NCBI GenBank assembly: GCA_902826695.1
Contig: CADEFU010000004.1
Coordinates: forward strand, 1 to 64,000
Length of the DNA stretch: 64,000 bases
Origin: an uncultured Alphaproteobacteria bacterium
GTDB taxonomy: Bacteria; Pseudomonadota; Alphaproteobacteria; Micropepsales; Micropepsaceae
Direction: 5' to 3'
Part shown: positions 16,782-26,407 of the stretch, in pieces
How positions within the stretch are numbered: position 1 is the stretch's first letter
Layout of the letters: every line of letters starts with the position of its first letter
Position numbers and translations under genes: made by a program
The notes under the pieces: generated by a model
Databases searched by the model: none
Told to the model about the DNA's origin: nothing
The model's input: the letters and a program-made list of their open reading frames with translations, nothing else

Positions 16782-17932
16782 TCGCCGAGGCAGTGACCCA
16801 CCGTGACCTGGCCTTCCGCGTCGAGTTCCTGCACGCACCCACGGAAATCTATGCGCTGGCGGCCCGCTGGACCGCTCTTGAGCGCTTGAACGTGGATCAC
16901 GACGCCCCGTTTTTTCAGTCGCACGCTTGGATCAGCCACCTGGCGGCCGCCCGCACCGGTGACGAAGGCTATCGCCAATTCGTCGCCGCCGTTTGGCGCG
17001 GCGGCGAAATTCGCTGCATCTGGCCGCTCGCCTTGTTTCGTCGCCAAGGTGCATGGATCGCGGCAAGTCTCGATGCCCCATACGGCCAGTTCGCGGGCGC
17101 CCTGTTCGCGGCCAAGCACGACGCCCCACAGTGTATCGCGGCCGTCATAGAAGCGCTGCGCACAACCGCCGACGGCCTGCAAATCGAAGCGGTGACCCGG
17201 GGCTCGGTCTTGCACGCGGCGTTGACAACGTGCGGCGCCGCCACCGTGGAAACCGCCCAAGCCGTCATCGTGGATTTGCGCCCCTTTGCGAGCATCAAAG
17301 AGTTCGCGCAAACCGTGAACGCCAAAACGCGCAAGAACATGCGCAACCTCACCAACCGCTTGAATCGCGCGCACCGGATCGAGCATGTCGTAACGTTTGA
17401 TGCCGAGGCAACGACACCGATCCTGCGGCAAACCTACGATGCCCGCGTCGCCTGGCTACACAAGAACGGCCGCACGAGCGCGGCTTTCCGTGACCCCGGC
17501 TTCCGCCCCGCCGTGGAGGGCCTGACCAAGGCACCCGGTTTGGAACTCCTCGGCCTTTCTCTCCAGGCGGGCGAGGCCGTCGTAGCGTCCCAGTGGGGTT
17601 TCGCGCATGGCGGGCGGTACTACGCCTATATGTCCGCCATGAACGACGTGTTCCACGAGTTCAGCCCCGGCCGGCTCCACCTGGGCATGGTGATCGAGTT
17701 CTGCTTCGAACACGGGCTGAAAGTGCTGGAACTCATGCCGCCGGCTGCGGACTACAAGCTAGCTTGGAGCGAGCAGACCAAAGACCTCGACACGCTGCTA
17801 TTGCACTTCACTCTCAAAGGACGCGCCGTGCTGGGCTTTGCCAATGTTGTCATGCCCGCCGCGCGAAGATTATCGCGATCGCTCCCCGAAGGGCTGCGGC
17901 GGCGTTTGGTGCGCCGCCTGAATCGCGATTAG
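16778..17932 (+). CDS. GNAT acyltransferase (BioF2-like/CelD family)
   Basis: 384 residues. The second half (about 170-330) has the features of FemAB/CelD-type GNAT enzymes: KTRKNMRNLTNRLNR, then RQTYDARVAWLHKNGR and GEAVVASQWGFAHGGRYYAY, with a GRLHLGMVIEFCFEHGLKVL helix and DYKLAWSEQTKDLDTL at the end. Such proteins transfer acyl groups in cellulose and exopolysaccharide clusters; the holdfast protein HfsK is of this general kind. It starts with GTG inside the stop of the oxygenase gene. It is cytoplasmic, with no signal or membrane segment. Confidence 0.8.
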   Translation: MIAEAVTHRDLAFRVEFLHAPTEIYALAARWTALERLNVDHDAPFFQSHAWISHLAAARTGDEGYRQFVAAVWRGGEIRCIWPLALFRRQGAWIAASLDAPYGQFAGALFAAKHDAPQCIAAVIEALRTTADGLQIEAVTRGSVLHAALTTCGAATVETAQAVIVDLRPFASIKEFAQTVNAKTRKNMRNLTNRLNRAHRIEHVVTFDAEATTPILRQTYDARVAWLHKNGRTSAAFRDPGFRPAVEGLTKAPGLELLGLSLQAGEAVVASQWGFAHGGRYYAYMSAMNDVFHEFSPGRLHLGMVIEFCFEHGLKVLELMPPAADYKLAWSEQTKDLDTLLLHFTLKGRAVLGFANVVMPAARRLSRSLPEGLRRRLVRRLNRD

Positions 17933-18266
17933 TTTCCTAGCGAATTTTTTTTTGCCAGGTTTGGAACAACTGGGACCATTTGGCGTTTCGTTACGCAGCG
18001 TAAGCTAAGTATAGTTGAAGCTACTGGGAATGGGAAAGGAAGCGCCCCCGCTTCCGCCCAATAGGGTAACAAACGATGTCACGGGCAGGATCGGCTGGAA
18101 TGCCGCACATGTGTGCGCGCTATCCACTTTTCTGTGCGCATTTTGAAGACGCCGCGTCCGGTGGCATGGCCGCTGCAATAGTCGGACTTCGTTGGTTATC
18201 GCCGCCCCAGAACGAAGCATCCGCGCCCATGATGTCCCCGAAAGCTCAACAGGTGTTCGCGTGAAC
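17933..18266. promoter_or_regulatory. leader region before the co-polymerase gene
   Basis: About 330 bases with no convincing gene. A poly-T run (17947-17955) follows the GNAT stop. A perfect 7-bp hairpin, GGAAGCG-CCCC-CGCTTCC, lies at 18038-18055 without a following U-run, so it is more likely a leader or protein-binding structure than a terminator. A promoter for the downstream genes is likely here, but no clear box is seen. Confidence 0.4.
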
Positions 18267-20393
18267 ATGCGTGTCAAACACAGCATGCCCGAAGCGGACG
18301 AGTTCGATCGGCTGCCGGAATTCGGCGCGCCCGAAACGCCTGTATTCGACTTGGGCGCGCTCTGGCGCATCCTTGCCGCGCGCGTGAACGTGATGCTCGT
18401 AACGGCCGCGGTGGTGCTCGCGATCGCCACGGCCGCGTGGCTGTTCATCACACCGCTCTTCAGCGCAAGCGCGGTTCTCATGCTCGACCAGCGCAAGAAC
18501 GCCGTCGCCGACGGCAACGCGGTACTTGGCGGCTTGCCCACCGATCCCACCTCGATTCAAAACCAAGTCCAAATCCTGACCTCGCGCAAGCTCGCGGCGA
18601 CGGTTGTTCAAAAGCTAAACCTCGACCGCGATGGCGAGTTCGGTACCGCCGGTGCAGCGCCGTCCGCGCCCGGAACGCCCGCGTTCGAGCAAACGATCGA
18701 TCGCGTGCTGAAGCGCCTGAAGGTTGAGCCCGCCGGTCTGTCGACGTCGATCGCGGTCAGCGTCGGCTCGGTCAAGGCTGAGCGCTCTGCCGAACTCACC
18801 AACGCCTGGGTTGACGCGTACATAGACGATCAGCTCACCACGAAGTTCGAAGCGACGCAGAAAGCCGGCGAGTGGTTTGCCATCCGCGCCCGCCAGCTCG
18901 CGACCCAAGTCCAGGCCGACGAAGTCGAAGTGCAAACGTACAAGGCCAAGCATGGCATCGTGAACACCGCGGGCGTCGGCGGCTCTCTGATCGATCAGCA
19001 AACCGCGAGCGTCAGCACCCAGCTGATCACCGCAAAGGCCGAGCTCGCCCAAAAGCAAGCCGCCCACAATCGCATTGTGCAACTCCAAAGGGCCGGCCGC
19101 GCTGCGGACGCCTCCGAAGTCGCGGGCTCGCCGCTCATCGTCCAACTCCGCGCCCAGCAAGCCGAGCTCGAGCGCCAGGCTGCGACGCTCTCAGAGCGCT
19201 ATCTGGCAAAGCATCCGAAACTGATCGATATCCGCGCCCAAGCCGCCGACACGCGCGCGCGCATCGCCATTGAAGTCCGCCGCATCGTCGAGGGCCTGGC
19301 CAACGACGTCGCCGTCGCGCAAGCCAACATCGCCTCATTGGATGCGAGCCTCGGCGCTCTCCAGACGAAGTTCCGCGACGAAGGTAGCGCCGGCGCCAAA
19401 CTGAAAGCGCTCGAAGCAACCGCCGCTGCCAGCCGCTCTCTTTACGAAGCGATCCTCTCGCGCATGAAGGAAGTGCAGGGTCAAGAAGGCATCGCCACGC
19501 CCGACGCGCGGGTCGTCTCGCGCGCCGTAGCGCCGCTGCAGGCCTCGCCGCGTTTCGCATCCATCTTCGGCATCGCGCTTCCCGTCGCCATCGCGCTCGC
19601 TCTGTTCCTTGCGTTCATGGCGGAGGGTCTGGATGCGACCTTCCGCACAAGCCAGCAGGTCAGCAAGTTCCTGGGCGCGCCTGCCGTCGCGTCCGTACCG
19701 GCGATCAAAGACAGCGCCTTCGCTCTAACCGATCTCACCGTGCGCGAGCCAAACGGCGCCTTCGCGGAGTCCATCCGCGGTCTCTACCTGGCCGTGACCT
19801 CGGTCGAAGCCGTACCTCGCACTGTCCTCGTCACCTCGGCGACGCCTGGTGAAGGCAAAACCGTCGTTGCGGTCAACTTGGCGCGCCTCGCAGCCCGGTC
19901 GGGCCGCAGGGTTGCGCTTGTCGACGCCGACTTCCGCAAACCCTCTGTCGCAACGGCGATCGGCATCAAGCCCACCGCAGGCGTACTTCAAGCGTTGCGC
20001 AACGATCCCGTGGAACGCTGCGCGTCAACCGACCCGCAATCGAGCGTCGCCGTGTTCGCCTGCACCGAGCGCCCAGAGAACCCCGCTGAGCTCGCAGGCT
20101 CGAGCGCGATGGAGAAGCTGCTGAGCGACCTGCGCGGCCGCTACGATCTGGTCATCGTGGACTCCGCGCCTTTGAGCCCCGTGCATGACAGCTGGTCGCT
20201 GTCGCGCATCGCAGACGCCACGTTGCTGACCGTGCAGGCCGGTCGCACACCGCGCGACGCCGTCGCCGGGGCCATCCGCACGCTACGCGCAATGCGCGCG
20301 ACGATCGCCGGTGTCGCGCTGAACCGCGCCGAAGGCAGTGAGCGCCACAGCGACTACCTGGTACCTACCCAACCAAAATCCGTGCACACATGA
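18267..20393 (+). CDS. Wzc/ExoP-type polysaccharide co-polymerase with BY-kinase domain
   Basis: 708 residues. The N-terminal Wzz domain has a first transmembrane helix near residues 35-55 and a long periplasmic coiled-coil region (about 190-390, with QAELERQAATLSERYLAKHP). A second helix lies near 430-455. A cytoplasmic ATPase follows with Walker A SATPGEGKT (K531), Walker A' ALVDADFRKP and DLVIVDSAPL. It links inner-membrane polymerisation to the outer-membrane exporter. The usual C-terminal tyrosine cluster is missing: the tail has a single Tyr (HSDYLVPTQ), so classical autophosphorylation control is doubtful. The start could be GTG 18261 or ATG 18267 or 18285; no good ribosome-binding site decides it. 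Confidence 0.9.
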   Translation: MRVKHSMPEADEFDRLPEFGAPETPVFDLGALWRILAARVNVMLVTAAVVLAIATAAWLFITPLFSASAVLMLDQRKNAVADGNAVLGGLPTDPTSIQNQVQILTSRKLAATVVQKLNLDRDGEFGTAGAAPSAPGTPAFEQTIDRVLKRLKVEPAGLSTSIAVSVGSVKAERSAELTNAWVDAYIDDQLTTKFEATQKAGEWFAIRARQLATQVQADEVEVQTYKAKHGIVNTAGVGGSLIDQQTASVSTQLITAKAELAQKQAAHNRIVQLQRAGRAADASEVAGSPLIVQLRAQQAELERQAATLSERYLAKHPKLIDIRAQAADTRARIAIEVRRIVEGLANDVAVAQANIASLDASLGALQTKFRDEGSAGAKLKALEATAAASRSLYEAILSRMKEVQGQEGIATPDARVVSRAVAPLQASPRFASIFGIALPVAIALALFLAFMAEGLDATFRTSQQVSKFLGAPAVASVPAIKDSAFALTDLTVREPNGAFAESIRGLYLAVTSVEAVPRTVLVTSATPGEGKTVVAVNLARLAARSGRRVALVDADFRKPSVATAIGIKPTAGVLQALRNDPVERCASTDPQSSVAVFACTERPENPAELAGSSAMEKLLSDLRGRYDLVIVDSAPLSPVHDSWSLSRIADATLLTVQAGRTPRDAVAGAIRTLRAMRATIAGVALNRAEGSERHSDYLVPTQPKSVHT

Positions 20394-21889
20394 AGCACCT
20401 CGACCACAACGACGACGTCCCACCGACGCCCGCGCCGGAAGCGCCGGCACGCGTCAAACTTCAGCTGATCGTGCGCGAGGAAACGCCGCCGCCAACCTCA
20501 AGCCACGCGGCCGCTTCGCGCTTCGCGCTCGCCGTCGCGGAATCGCTCATCATTCTTATCGCCGCCGTGATCGCAGACGTCGCGTACCACGCATTCGTAC
20601 TGGGCAATCCTGGCCACCGGCTCGCAAGCGTCGCGGTCGGCCTACTGACGGCAGCCTTGTTTGCGGGTGCAATCAAGTCCGTCGAGACGAACCAGCGCCT
20701 GCGCGACCCAAGCAGCATCGAAGCGCTGCGCGATCTCACTTTCGTATGGATCGGTACCATATTGTCGGTGACGTTCTTCAGCTTCGCGCTGAAAGCGGAT
20801 GAAATGCTTTCGCGCGGTGCAATGATGTCGTTCATGGCGCTGGGTTACGTAGGTTTGGTCGTTGTTCGCGTGACGCTGCCGCGCCTCTTCGCCAAGCACG
20901 TTGCGACCCGCATCAACGGCGACGAGGTTATTGTGATAGGGGTCGAGAACGATCCGCCGACGGTCGCGCTGCTGCGTGAATTGGAAGGCGCGGGCTATTC
21001 CGCGCCACGACTCGTCTTGTTTCGTGCCGACTGCGCGCCGCATGAATGGCCGAACGAACTGCGCCGCTCGATGGACAAGGTCATGGCGCTGGCCCACGCG
21101 GGCGGGCAAGGCGAAATCTGTATCGCCGGCGGCGCCTTCGGCGAACGCCGTCTATATGAAGTTCTGGCAGGTTTGAAAGTCATCCCACGCGCCGTGCGCG
21201 TAATTCCGTCGCCCGCAGTCGAGCAATTCTTGCACTATCCCGTCCGCGGCATCGGCAGCCTGTACTCCGTAGAGCTGCAGCGCGCGCCAATGGACCTGGG
21301 CCAGCTGACGGCCAAGCGCGTCCTCGATCTCGGCGCCGCCGCGGCGATCCTCATCCTGATCGCGCCGCTGCTGCTGTTGATCGCGCTGGCGATCAAACTC
21401 GACTCGAAGGGTCCGATTCTGTTCCACCAGCGCCGCCTCGGCCTGCGCGGCAAGGCTTTCGAAATCTTCAAATTCCGTACGATGACGGTGACCGAAAACG
21501 GTGACGTGGTCACTCAAGCCCAAAAGAACGACCCGCGCGTCACGCGCGTCGGCCGCTGGCTGCGCCGCCTCAGCCTCGACGAGTTTCCGCAGCTTTTGAA
21601 CGTCATTCGTGGCGAAATGTCGTTGGTCGGCCCGCGCCCGCATGCGCTCGCCCACGACCGCTACTACGGCACTTTGATCGAGAACTACGAAGTCCGCCAA
21701 CACGTAAAGCCCGGCATGACCGGCTGGGCCCAGGTCAATGGATTGCGCGGCGAAACGAAGGAACTTGAGCAAATGCGCCGCCGCGTCGAAGCCGACGTCT
21801 GGTACGCGAAAAACGCCAGCGTCTTTCTCGACATCAAGATCCTGCTGCTGACTTTTGTCGAAGTCTTCCGCCAGAGAAACGCCCACTAG
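20390..21889 (+). CDS. polyprenyl-phosphate sugar phosphotransferase (WcaJ/HfsE type)
   Basis: 499 residues, overlapping the co-polymerase by ATGA. The N-terminal part has four hydrophobic helices and a CoA-binding-like domain; the C-terminal third is the conserved phosphoglycosyltransferase domain ([20 protein letters not shown], then [44 protein letters not shown] and [17 protein letters not shown]). It loads the first sugar-1-phosphate onto undecaprenyl phosphate and so starts repeat-unit assembly. The sugar (glucose, galactose or another) cannot be told from sequence alone. Confidence 0.9.
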   Translation: MKHLDHNDDVPPTPAPEAPARVKLQLIVREETPPPTSSHAAASRFALAVAESLIILIAAVIADVAYHAFVLGNPGHRLASVAVGLLTAALFAGAIKSVETNQRLRDPSSIEALRDLTFVWIGTILSVTFFSFALKADEMLSRGAMMSFMALGYVGLVVVRVTLPRLFAKHVATRINGDEVIVIGVENDPPTVALLRELEGAGYSAPRLVLFRADCAPHEWPNELRRSMDKVMALAHAGGQGEICIAGGAFGERRLYEVLAGLKVIPRAVRVIPSPAVEQFLHYPVRGIGSLYSVELQRAPMDLGQLTAKRVLDLGAAAAILILIAPLLLLIALAIKLDSKGPILFHQRRLGLRGKAFEIFKFRTMTVTENGDVVTQAQKNDPRVTRVGRWLRRLSLDEFPQLLNVIRGEMSLVGPRPHALAHDRYYGTLIENYEVRQHVKPGMTGWAQVNGLRGETKELEQMRRRVEADVWYAKNASVFLDIKILLLTFVEVFRQRNAH

Positions 21890-21938
21890 CGGTATAAACT
21901 CCGGCAGCCGATTCTCCAGAACTCAACGGAAGACCAGA

Positions 21939-23003
21939 ATGACGAAGCGTCCAGATTCTAAGGTTGCGCTCATCACCGGCGTGACCGGCCAAGACGGTGC
22001 GTACCTGGCGGAGCTGTTGCTCGAAAAGGGCTACACTGTCCACGGCATCAAGCGCCGCTCGTCCTCGTTCAACACCGGCCGCATTGAGCACCTATATCAA
22101 GACCCGCACGTCGAGAACCAACGCTTCATCCTGCATCACGGCGACATGACGGATGCGACGAACTTGATCCGCATCGTGCAGCAAACGCAACCCGATGAGA
22201 TTTACAATCTCGCCGCCCAATCGCACGTTCAGGTCAGCTTCGAAACCGCGGAATACACGGCGAACGCTGACGGTATCGGTCCGCTGCGTCTGCTCGAAGC
22301 AATACGCTTGCTTGGCCTCACCAACAAGACGCGCTTCTACCAAGCCTCAACCTCGGAGCTTTACGGCAAAGTCCACGAGACCCCACAAAGCGAGACGACG
22401 CCGTTCTATCCGCGTAGTCCGTATGCGGCCGCCAAGCTCTACGCCTACTGGATCATCGTGAACTACCGCGAGGCGTACGGTATGCACGCGTCGAACGGCA
22501 TCTTGTTCAACCACGAAAGTCCGATCCGTGGCGAAACGTTCGTGACGCGCAAGGTTACGCGCGCCGTCGCCGCCATCAAAGCGGGCCTGCAAGACAAACT
22601 CTATCTGGGCAACATCGACGCCAAACGCGACTGGGGTCACGCCCGCGAATACGTTCGCGGCATGTGGCTGATGCTGCAGCAGGAAAAGCCCGACGACTAC
22701 GTACTCGCGACCGGCCAAACGCGCTCCGTGCGCGAGTTCGTCGAGCGCGCGTTCGCAGAGGCCGGCATGCGCATCGAATGGAGCGGGCAGGGCGCCCAAG
22801 AAAAAGGCCGCGATGCTAAGACCGGTCGCGTCCTTATTGAAATCGACCCGCGGTACTTTCGCCCGACCGAGGTGGACCTGCTCTTGGGCGATCCGTCCAA
22901 GGCCCACCGAGTGCTCGGGTGGAAGCACGAAGCCACGTTCGAACAACTCGTTGTCGAAATGGTGCGCGAAGACATGAAGGCCATCGCGAAACATGACGCC
23001 TAA
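21939..23003 (+). CDS. gmd: GDP-mannose 4,6-dehydratase
   Basis: 354 residues. The ATG at 21939 is preceded by CGGAAG at good distance. It has a Rossmann motif [15 protein letters not shown] (residues 14-28), [18 protein letters not shown], the catalytic stretch STSELYGKV and [15 protein letters not shown] with the Tyr-x3-Lys pair. It converts GDP-mannose to GDP-4-keto-6-deoxymannose, the first step to GDP-L-fucose. It overlaps the next gene (fucose synthase) by 11 bases. Confidence 0.95.
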   Translation: MTKRPDSKVALITGVTGQDGAYLAELLLEKGYTVHGIKRRSSSFNTGRIEHLYQDPHVENQRFILHHGDMTDATNLIRIVQQTQPDEIYNLAAQSHVQVSFETAEYTANADGIGPLRLLEAIRLLGLTNKTRFYQASTSELYGKVHETPQSETTPFYPRSPYAAAKLYAYWIIVNYREAYGMHASNGILFNHESPIRGETFVTRKVTRAVAAIKAGLQDKLYLGNIDAKRDWGHAREYVRGMWLMLQQEKPDDYVLATGQTRSVREFVERAFAEAGMRIEWSGQGAQEKGRDAKTGRVLIEIDPRYFRPTEVDLLLGDPSKAHRVLGWKHEATFEQLVVEMVREDMKAIAKHDA

Positions 23004-23940
23004 GTTCGACCTCGCGGGCAAACGCGTCCTCGTCGCCGGCCACAACGGCATGGTCGGTGCCGGCATCGTGCGCGCGCTTAAGAGCGAACGCTGCGAGATC
23101 GTCACAGCCGACCGCGCCCGCGTAGACCTTAAGGACCAAGCCGCCACCCGCGCCTGGATCGATGCCACGAAGCCCGACGCCGTTTTCCTGGCAGCGGCCA
23201 AAGTCGGCGGCATTCTTGCGAACGACACCTATCCGGCAGACTTTCTCTACGACAACCTGCTGATCGAAGCGAACCTCATTGAAGCAGCCCATCGCGCGAA
23301 GGTTTCAAAGCTTCTGTTCCTCGGCTCAAGCTGCATCTATCCAAAGTTCGCGCCACAGCCGATCACCGAAGATGCCTTGCTCACGGGCCCGCTTGAACCC
23401 ACGAACGAGTGGTACGCGATCGCCAAGATCGCGGGCATCAAGCTCTGCCAGGCCTACCGCAAGCAACACGGCGCCGACTTCATCTCCGCCATGCCGACGA
23501 ACCTCTACGGCCCCGGCGACAACTTCGACCTTCAATCAAGCCACGTGATCCCCGCACTCATGCGCAAAGCGCACGAGGCGAAAGCCGCGAACGCGCCCAC
23601 GATGACCATCTGGGGCACCGGCACACCACGCCGCGAATTCCTGCACGTCGACGATTGCGCCGCCGCTCTCGTTCACTTGATGAAATCCTACTCCGGCGAC
23701 AGTCACGTGAACGTCGGCGCCGGCGATGACGTGACGATCTTGGAGCTCACCCAAACCGTAGCAGACGTCGTGGGCTACAAGGGTAACATCGAGCGCGACC
23801 TCGCCAAACCAGACGGCACGCCGCGCAAACTGATGGACTCAAGCAAGTTGCGGAGCCTTGGCTGGTCCCCAAAAATTGCTCTACGCGACGGCCTGGCCTC
23901 GACCTACACCTGGTTCCTGAACAACAAAGCCCGCGGATGA
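22993..23940 (+). CDS. fcl: GDP-L-fucose synthase
   Basis: 315 residues. It has the NADP-binding motif GHNGMVG (16-22), the serine region [15 protein letters not shown] and the Tyr-x3-Lys pair in [18 protein letters not shown]. It epimerises and reduces the Gmd product to GDP-L-fucose. Overlaps with both gmd and the following glycosyltransferase indicate a single operon. No obvious fucosyltransferase lies in this window. Confidence 0.95.
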   Translation: MTPKFDLAGKRVLVAGHNGMVGAGIVRALKSERCEIVTADRARVDLKDQAATRAWIDATKPDAVFLAAAKVGGILANDTYPADFLYDNLLIEANLIEAAHRAKVSKLLFLGSSCIYPKFAPQPITEDALLTGPLEPTNEWYAIAKIAGIKLCQAYRKQHGADFISAMPTNLYGPGDNFDLQSSHVIPALMRKAHEAKAANAPTMTIWGTGTPRREFLHVDDCAAALVHLMKSYSGDSHVNVGAGDDVTILELTQTVADVVGYKGNIERDLAKPDGTPRKLMDSSKLRSLGWSPKIALRDGLASTYTWFLNNKARG

Positions 23941-24698
23941 CAGGCACCATCGATATCGTCGGCGGCCCGGTGAGTGCGATCGATATGCCGACCGCGATCG
24001 AGCGCCTTGCGGGTTGGATCGGCAAACCGCAAAGCCAATACGTCTGCGTCGCCGACGTGCACAGTATCATGCTGACCCGCACGAACCCGCTCCACATGGC
24101 AAGCATGCGCGGCGCCGCGATGGTGACGCCAGATGGCATGCCGCTGGTGTGGACCGGTCGCGCCCTTGGCCACAAATCGATGGCCCGCGTCTGCGGTCCC
24201 GACCTTCTCTCCGAAGTGTGCTCCGCGTCTCAATCTCGCGGCTGGCGTCACTACTTCTATGGCGGCGCCGAAGGCGTGGTCGATCAGCTGCAAGCAGCGC
24301 TGAAGATGCGCTACCCGAATCTCAACATCGTCGGCACCTACGCGCCGCCGTTCCGTCCGCTGACAGACGCCGAAGACGCCGAGGTCGTGCGAAAGATATT
24401 GGACGCCGAGACCGACATTCTCTGGGTCGGTCTCGGCTGCCCGAAACAAGAAAGGTGGATGGCCGAGCACGTCGCCCGCCTTCCAGGCGTGACGCTCATC
24501 GGCATTGGCGCTGCCTTCGACTTCCACACCGGCAGGGTGGAGCGCGCGCCGGTCTGGATGCAGAAGAACGGCCTAGAATGGTTGCACCGACTCATCTCTG
24601 AACCCAAACGCCTGTGGCGCCGTTACCTCGTTCTTGCCCCTCGCTTTGCGTTCCTCGCGGGCTACCAGGTTCTCAAGCGCCGCCTAACGCCAGGCTGA
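23937..24698 (+). CDS. WecG/TagA/CpsF-family glycosyltransferase
   Basis: 253 residues, overlapping fcl by ATGA. The GT26-family signature is complete: [10 protein letters not shown] (catalytic-type D66), [23 protein letters not shown] and [20 protein letters not shown]. Family members add the second sugar, often N-acetylmannosamine(uronic acid), to the lipid carrier; the holdfast enzyme HfsJ belongs here. It is the last gene of the polysaccharide locus and the only dedicated glycosyltransferase besides the initiating enzyme. Confidence 0.88.
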   Translation: MTGTIDIVGGPVSAIDMPTAIERLAGWIGKPQSQYVCVADVHSIMLTRTNPLHMASMRGAAMVTPDGMPLVWTGRALGHKSMARVCGPDLLSEVCSASQSRGWRHYFYGGAEGVVDQLQAALKMRYPNLNIVGTYAPPFRPLTDAEDAEVVRKILDAETDILWVGLGCPKQERWMAEHVARLPGVTLIGIGAAFDFHTGRVERAPVWMQKNGLEWLHRLISEPKRLWRRYLVLAPRFAFLAGYQVLKRRLTPG

Positions 24699-24775
24699 CG
24701 CTTAGAGTTAAGCTGCACGACACTTGCCAAGTATGCGCCCAAGCCCGTAACTCGCGCTGATCGGGAGGGTTGCGT

Positions 24776-26407
24776 TTGCCGAGGGTGTCGTCCCCAGCCG
24801 CTATTGGCGTCGTCGTGCTGCTGTTGGCCATTGTGCTACCGGTCGCGACGGTGCTCGCCTTCGTCGGCGCGGACACGCAAGGCCTCTGGGCACACCTTGC
24901 CCGCACCGTGCTCGATCGCTACGTCCTAAATACGATCGCTTTGGTCGTGGGCGTCGCCACTCTCTCGGCCGTAGCTGGGGTTGGGACCGCGTGGCTCGTC
25001 ACCATGTATGAGTTTCCGTTCCGCCGCGTCTTGGAGTTCGCGCTCGTACTGCCGCTGGCGATGCCCGCCTACATCTTGGCCTATGCGTACACCGATCTGT
25101 TGCAAGTCACGGGCTCGGTTCAAACCGCGCTACGCGACGCCACCGGCTGGGGTGTACGCGACTATTGGTTTCCAAACGTCAGATCGCTCGGCGGTGCAAT
25201 CTTCGTGCTGAGCGCTGCGCTCTATCCCTACGTCTACCTGATCAGCCGTGCCGCGTTTCTCGAGCAATCCGCGTCGGCCGTCGAAGTCGCGCGAACCTTA
25301 GGTCTGTCGCGCACGCAATCCTTCATCCGGATTGCCGTCCCGATGGCGCGCCCAGCAATCGTTGCGGGAACGATGCTGATTGCCATGGAAACGCTCGCCG
25401 ATTTCGGCGCCGTGAAGTACTTCGACCTCGAGGTGATGACGACGGGAATCTACCGCGCCTGGTTTGCCTATGGAAACCCTGCCGCCGCAGCACAACTCGC
25501 CTCGTTACTGCTCGTTGCCGTCTTCGCCGTCGTGACCCTCGAGCAGGCAAGCCGCGGCGCTCGCCGCTACGCCGCTCAAGGATCGACCGCGCGCGAGGTC
25601 ACGCGCTCGCGGCTTACCCCTCTAAACGCTGCCGCAGCGACGGCACTATGCGCCTTGCCGTTCGTCTGCGGCTTTGCGGTGCCCGCGGTAGTGCTCGTTG
25701 CCATGTCGATCGACGCCGGCGGGGAGATCAATGCCACGCGCCTCGCAACCCTTACCGCGAACACGGCCGCCCTTGCGGTCGTCGCTGCAACGATCGCGGT
25801 CGCACTGGCGGCGTTGGTCTCCTATGCGTCGGGCCGCACCGCATCGCTGGCACGACAACTGGCCCGGTTCGCCTATCTTGGCTACGCAACCCCCGGCGTT
25901 ATCGCGGGCGTCGGCCTTTTGATCGTGGCAGGTGGGGCGGATGCGCTGCTCCGATCTGGCGCAGGTGTCCAAGGGCTGGTGCTCTCCGGATCGTTCGCCG
26001 TGCTCGTCTATGCGTATATCGTCCGCTTCTTCGCCGTTGCGCACGGGCCCATTGATGCGGCCTACGCGAAGCTCGGCCCGCGTTACGGCGAAGCCGCGCG
26101 CACGCTGGGCCACAAACCGGCGGCCGTGTTCTGGCGCATCGACGCGCCGCTGATGCAAGGAACGGTGCTCGCTGCCGCCGCCCTCGTGTTCGTTGACGTG
26201 ATGAAAGAACTGCCCGCCACGATGATCTTGCGACCCTTCAACTTCGACACGCTGGCAACCGAAGCCTTCCAGCTCGCGACCACCGAACGGCTGGACCAAG
26301 CGGCAGTTCCCTCGCTCACAATTGCCGCAGCGGGTCTCATCCCAGTTGTCCTGCTCTGTCTCGGCATGCGCCGCGCACGGCACGGCGCCATCGAGGTGCA
26401 ACCATGA
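24776..26407 (+). CDS. ferric iron ABC transporter, permease (FbpB type)
   Basis: About 543 residues with twelve or so hydrophobic segments arranged as two homologous halves, each with an inner-membrane permease EAA-like loop (EVARTLGLSRTQSFIRIAVP and EAARTLGHKPAAVFWRIDAP). This fused double permease is typical of FbpB/SfuB iron(III) transporters. The TTG at 24776 is favoured because GGGAGGG lies six bases upstream; a GTG at 24785 is also possible. The stop overlaps the ATPase gene by ATGA. Confidence 0.88.
   Translation: MPRVSSPAAIGVVVLLLAIVLPVATVLAFVGADTQGLWAHLARTVLDRYVLNTIALVVGVATLSAVAGVGTAWLVTMYEFPFRRVLEFALVLPLAMPAYILAYAYTDLLQVTGSVQTALRDATGWGVRDYWFPNVRSLGGAIFVLSAALYPYVYLISRAAFLEQSASAVEVARTLGLSRTQSFIRIAVPMARPAIVAGTMLIAMETLADFGAVKYFDLEVMTTGIYRAWFAYGNPAAAAQLASLLLVAVFAVVTLEQASRGARRYAAQGSTAREVTRSRLTPLNAAAATALCALPFVCGFAVPAVVLVAMSIDAGGEINATRLATLTANTAALAVVAATIAVALAALVSYASGRTASLARQLARFAYLGYATPGVIAGVGLLIVAGGADALLRSGAGVQGLVLSGSFAVLVYAYIVRFFAVAHGPIDAAYAKLGPRYGEAARTLGHKPAAVFWRIDAPLMQGTVLAAAALVFVDVMKELPATMILRPFNFDTLATEAFQLATTERLDQAAVPSLTIAAAGLIPVVLLCLGMRRARHGAIEVQP

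Noticed and set aside
18076..18264. 62-codon plus-strand frame before the co-polymerase gene
   Set aside because: No ribosome-binding site, no motif, and it overlaps the likely leader and the hairpin's downstream flank.
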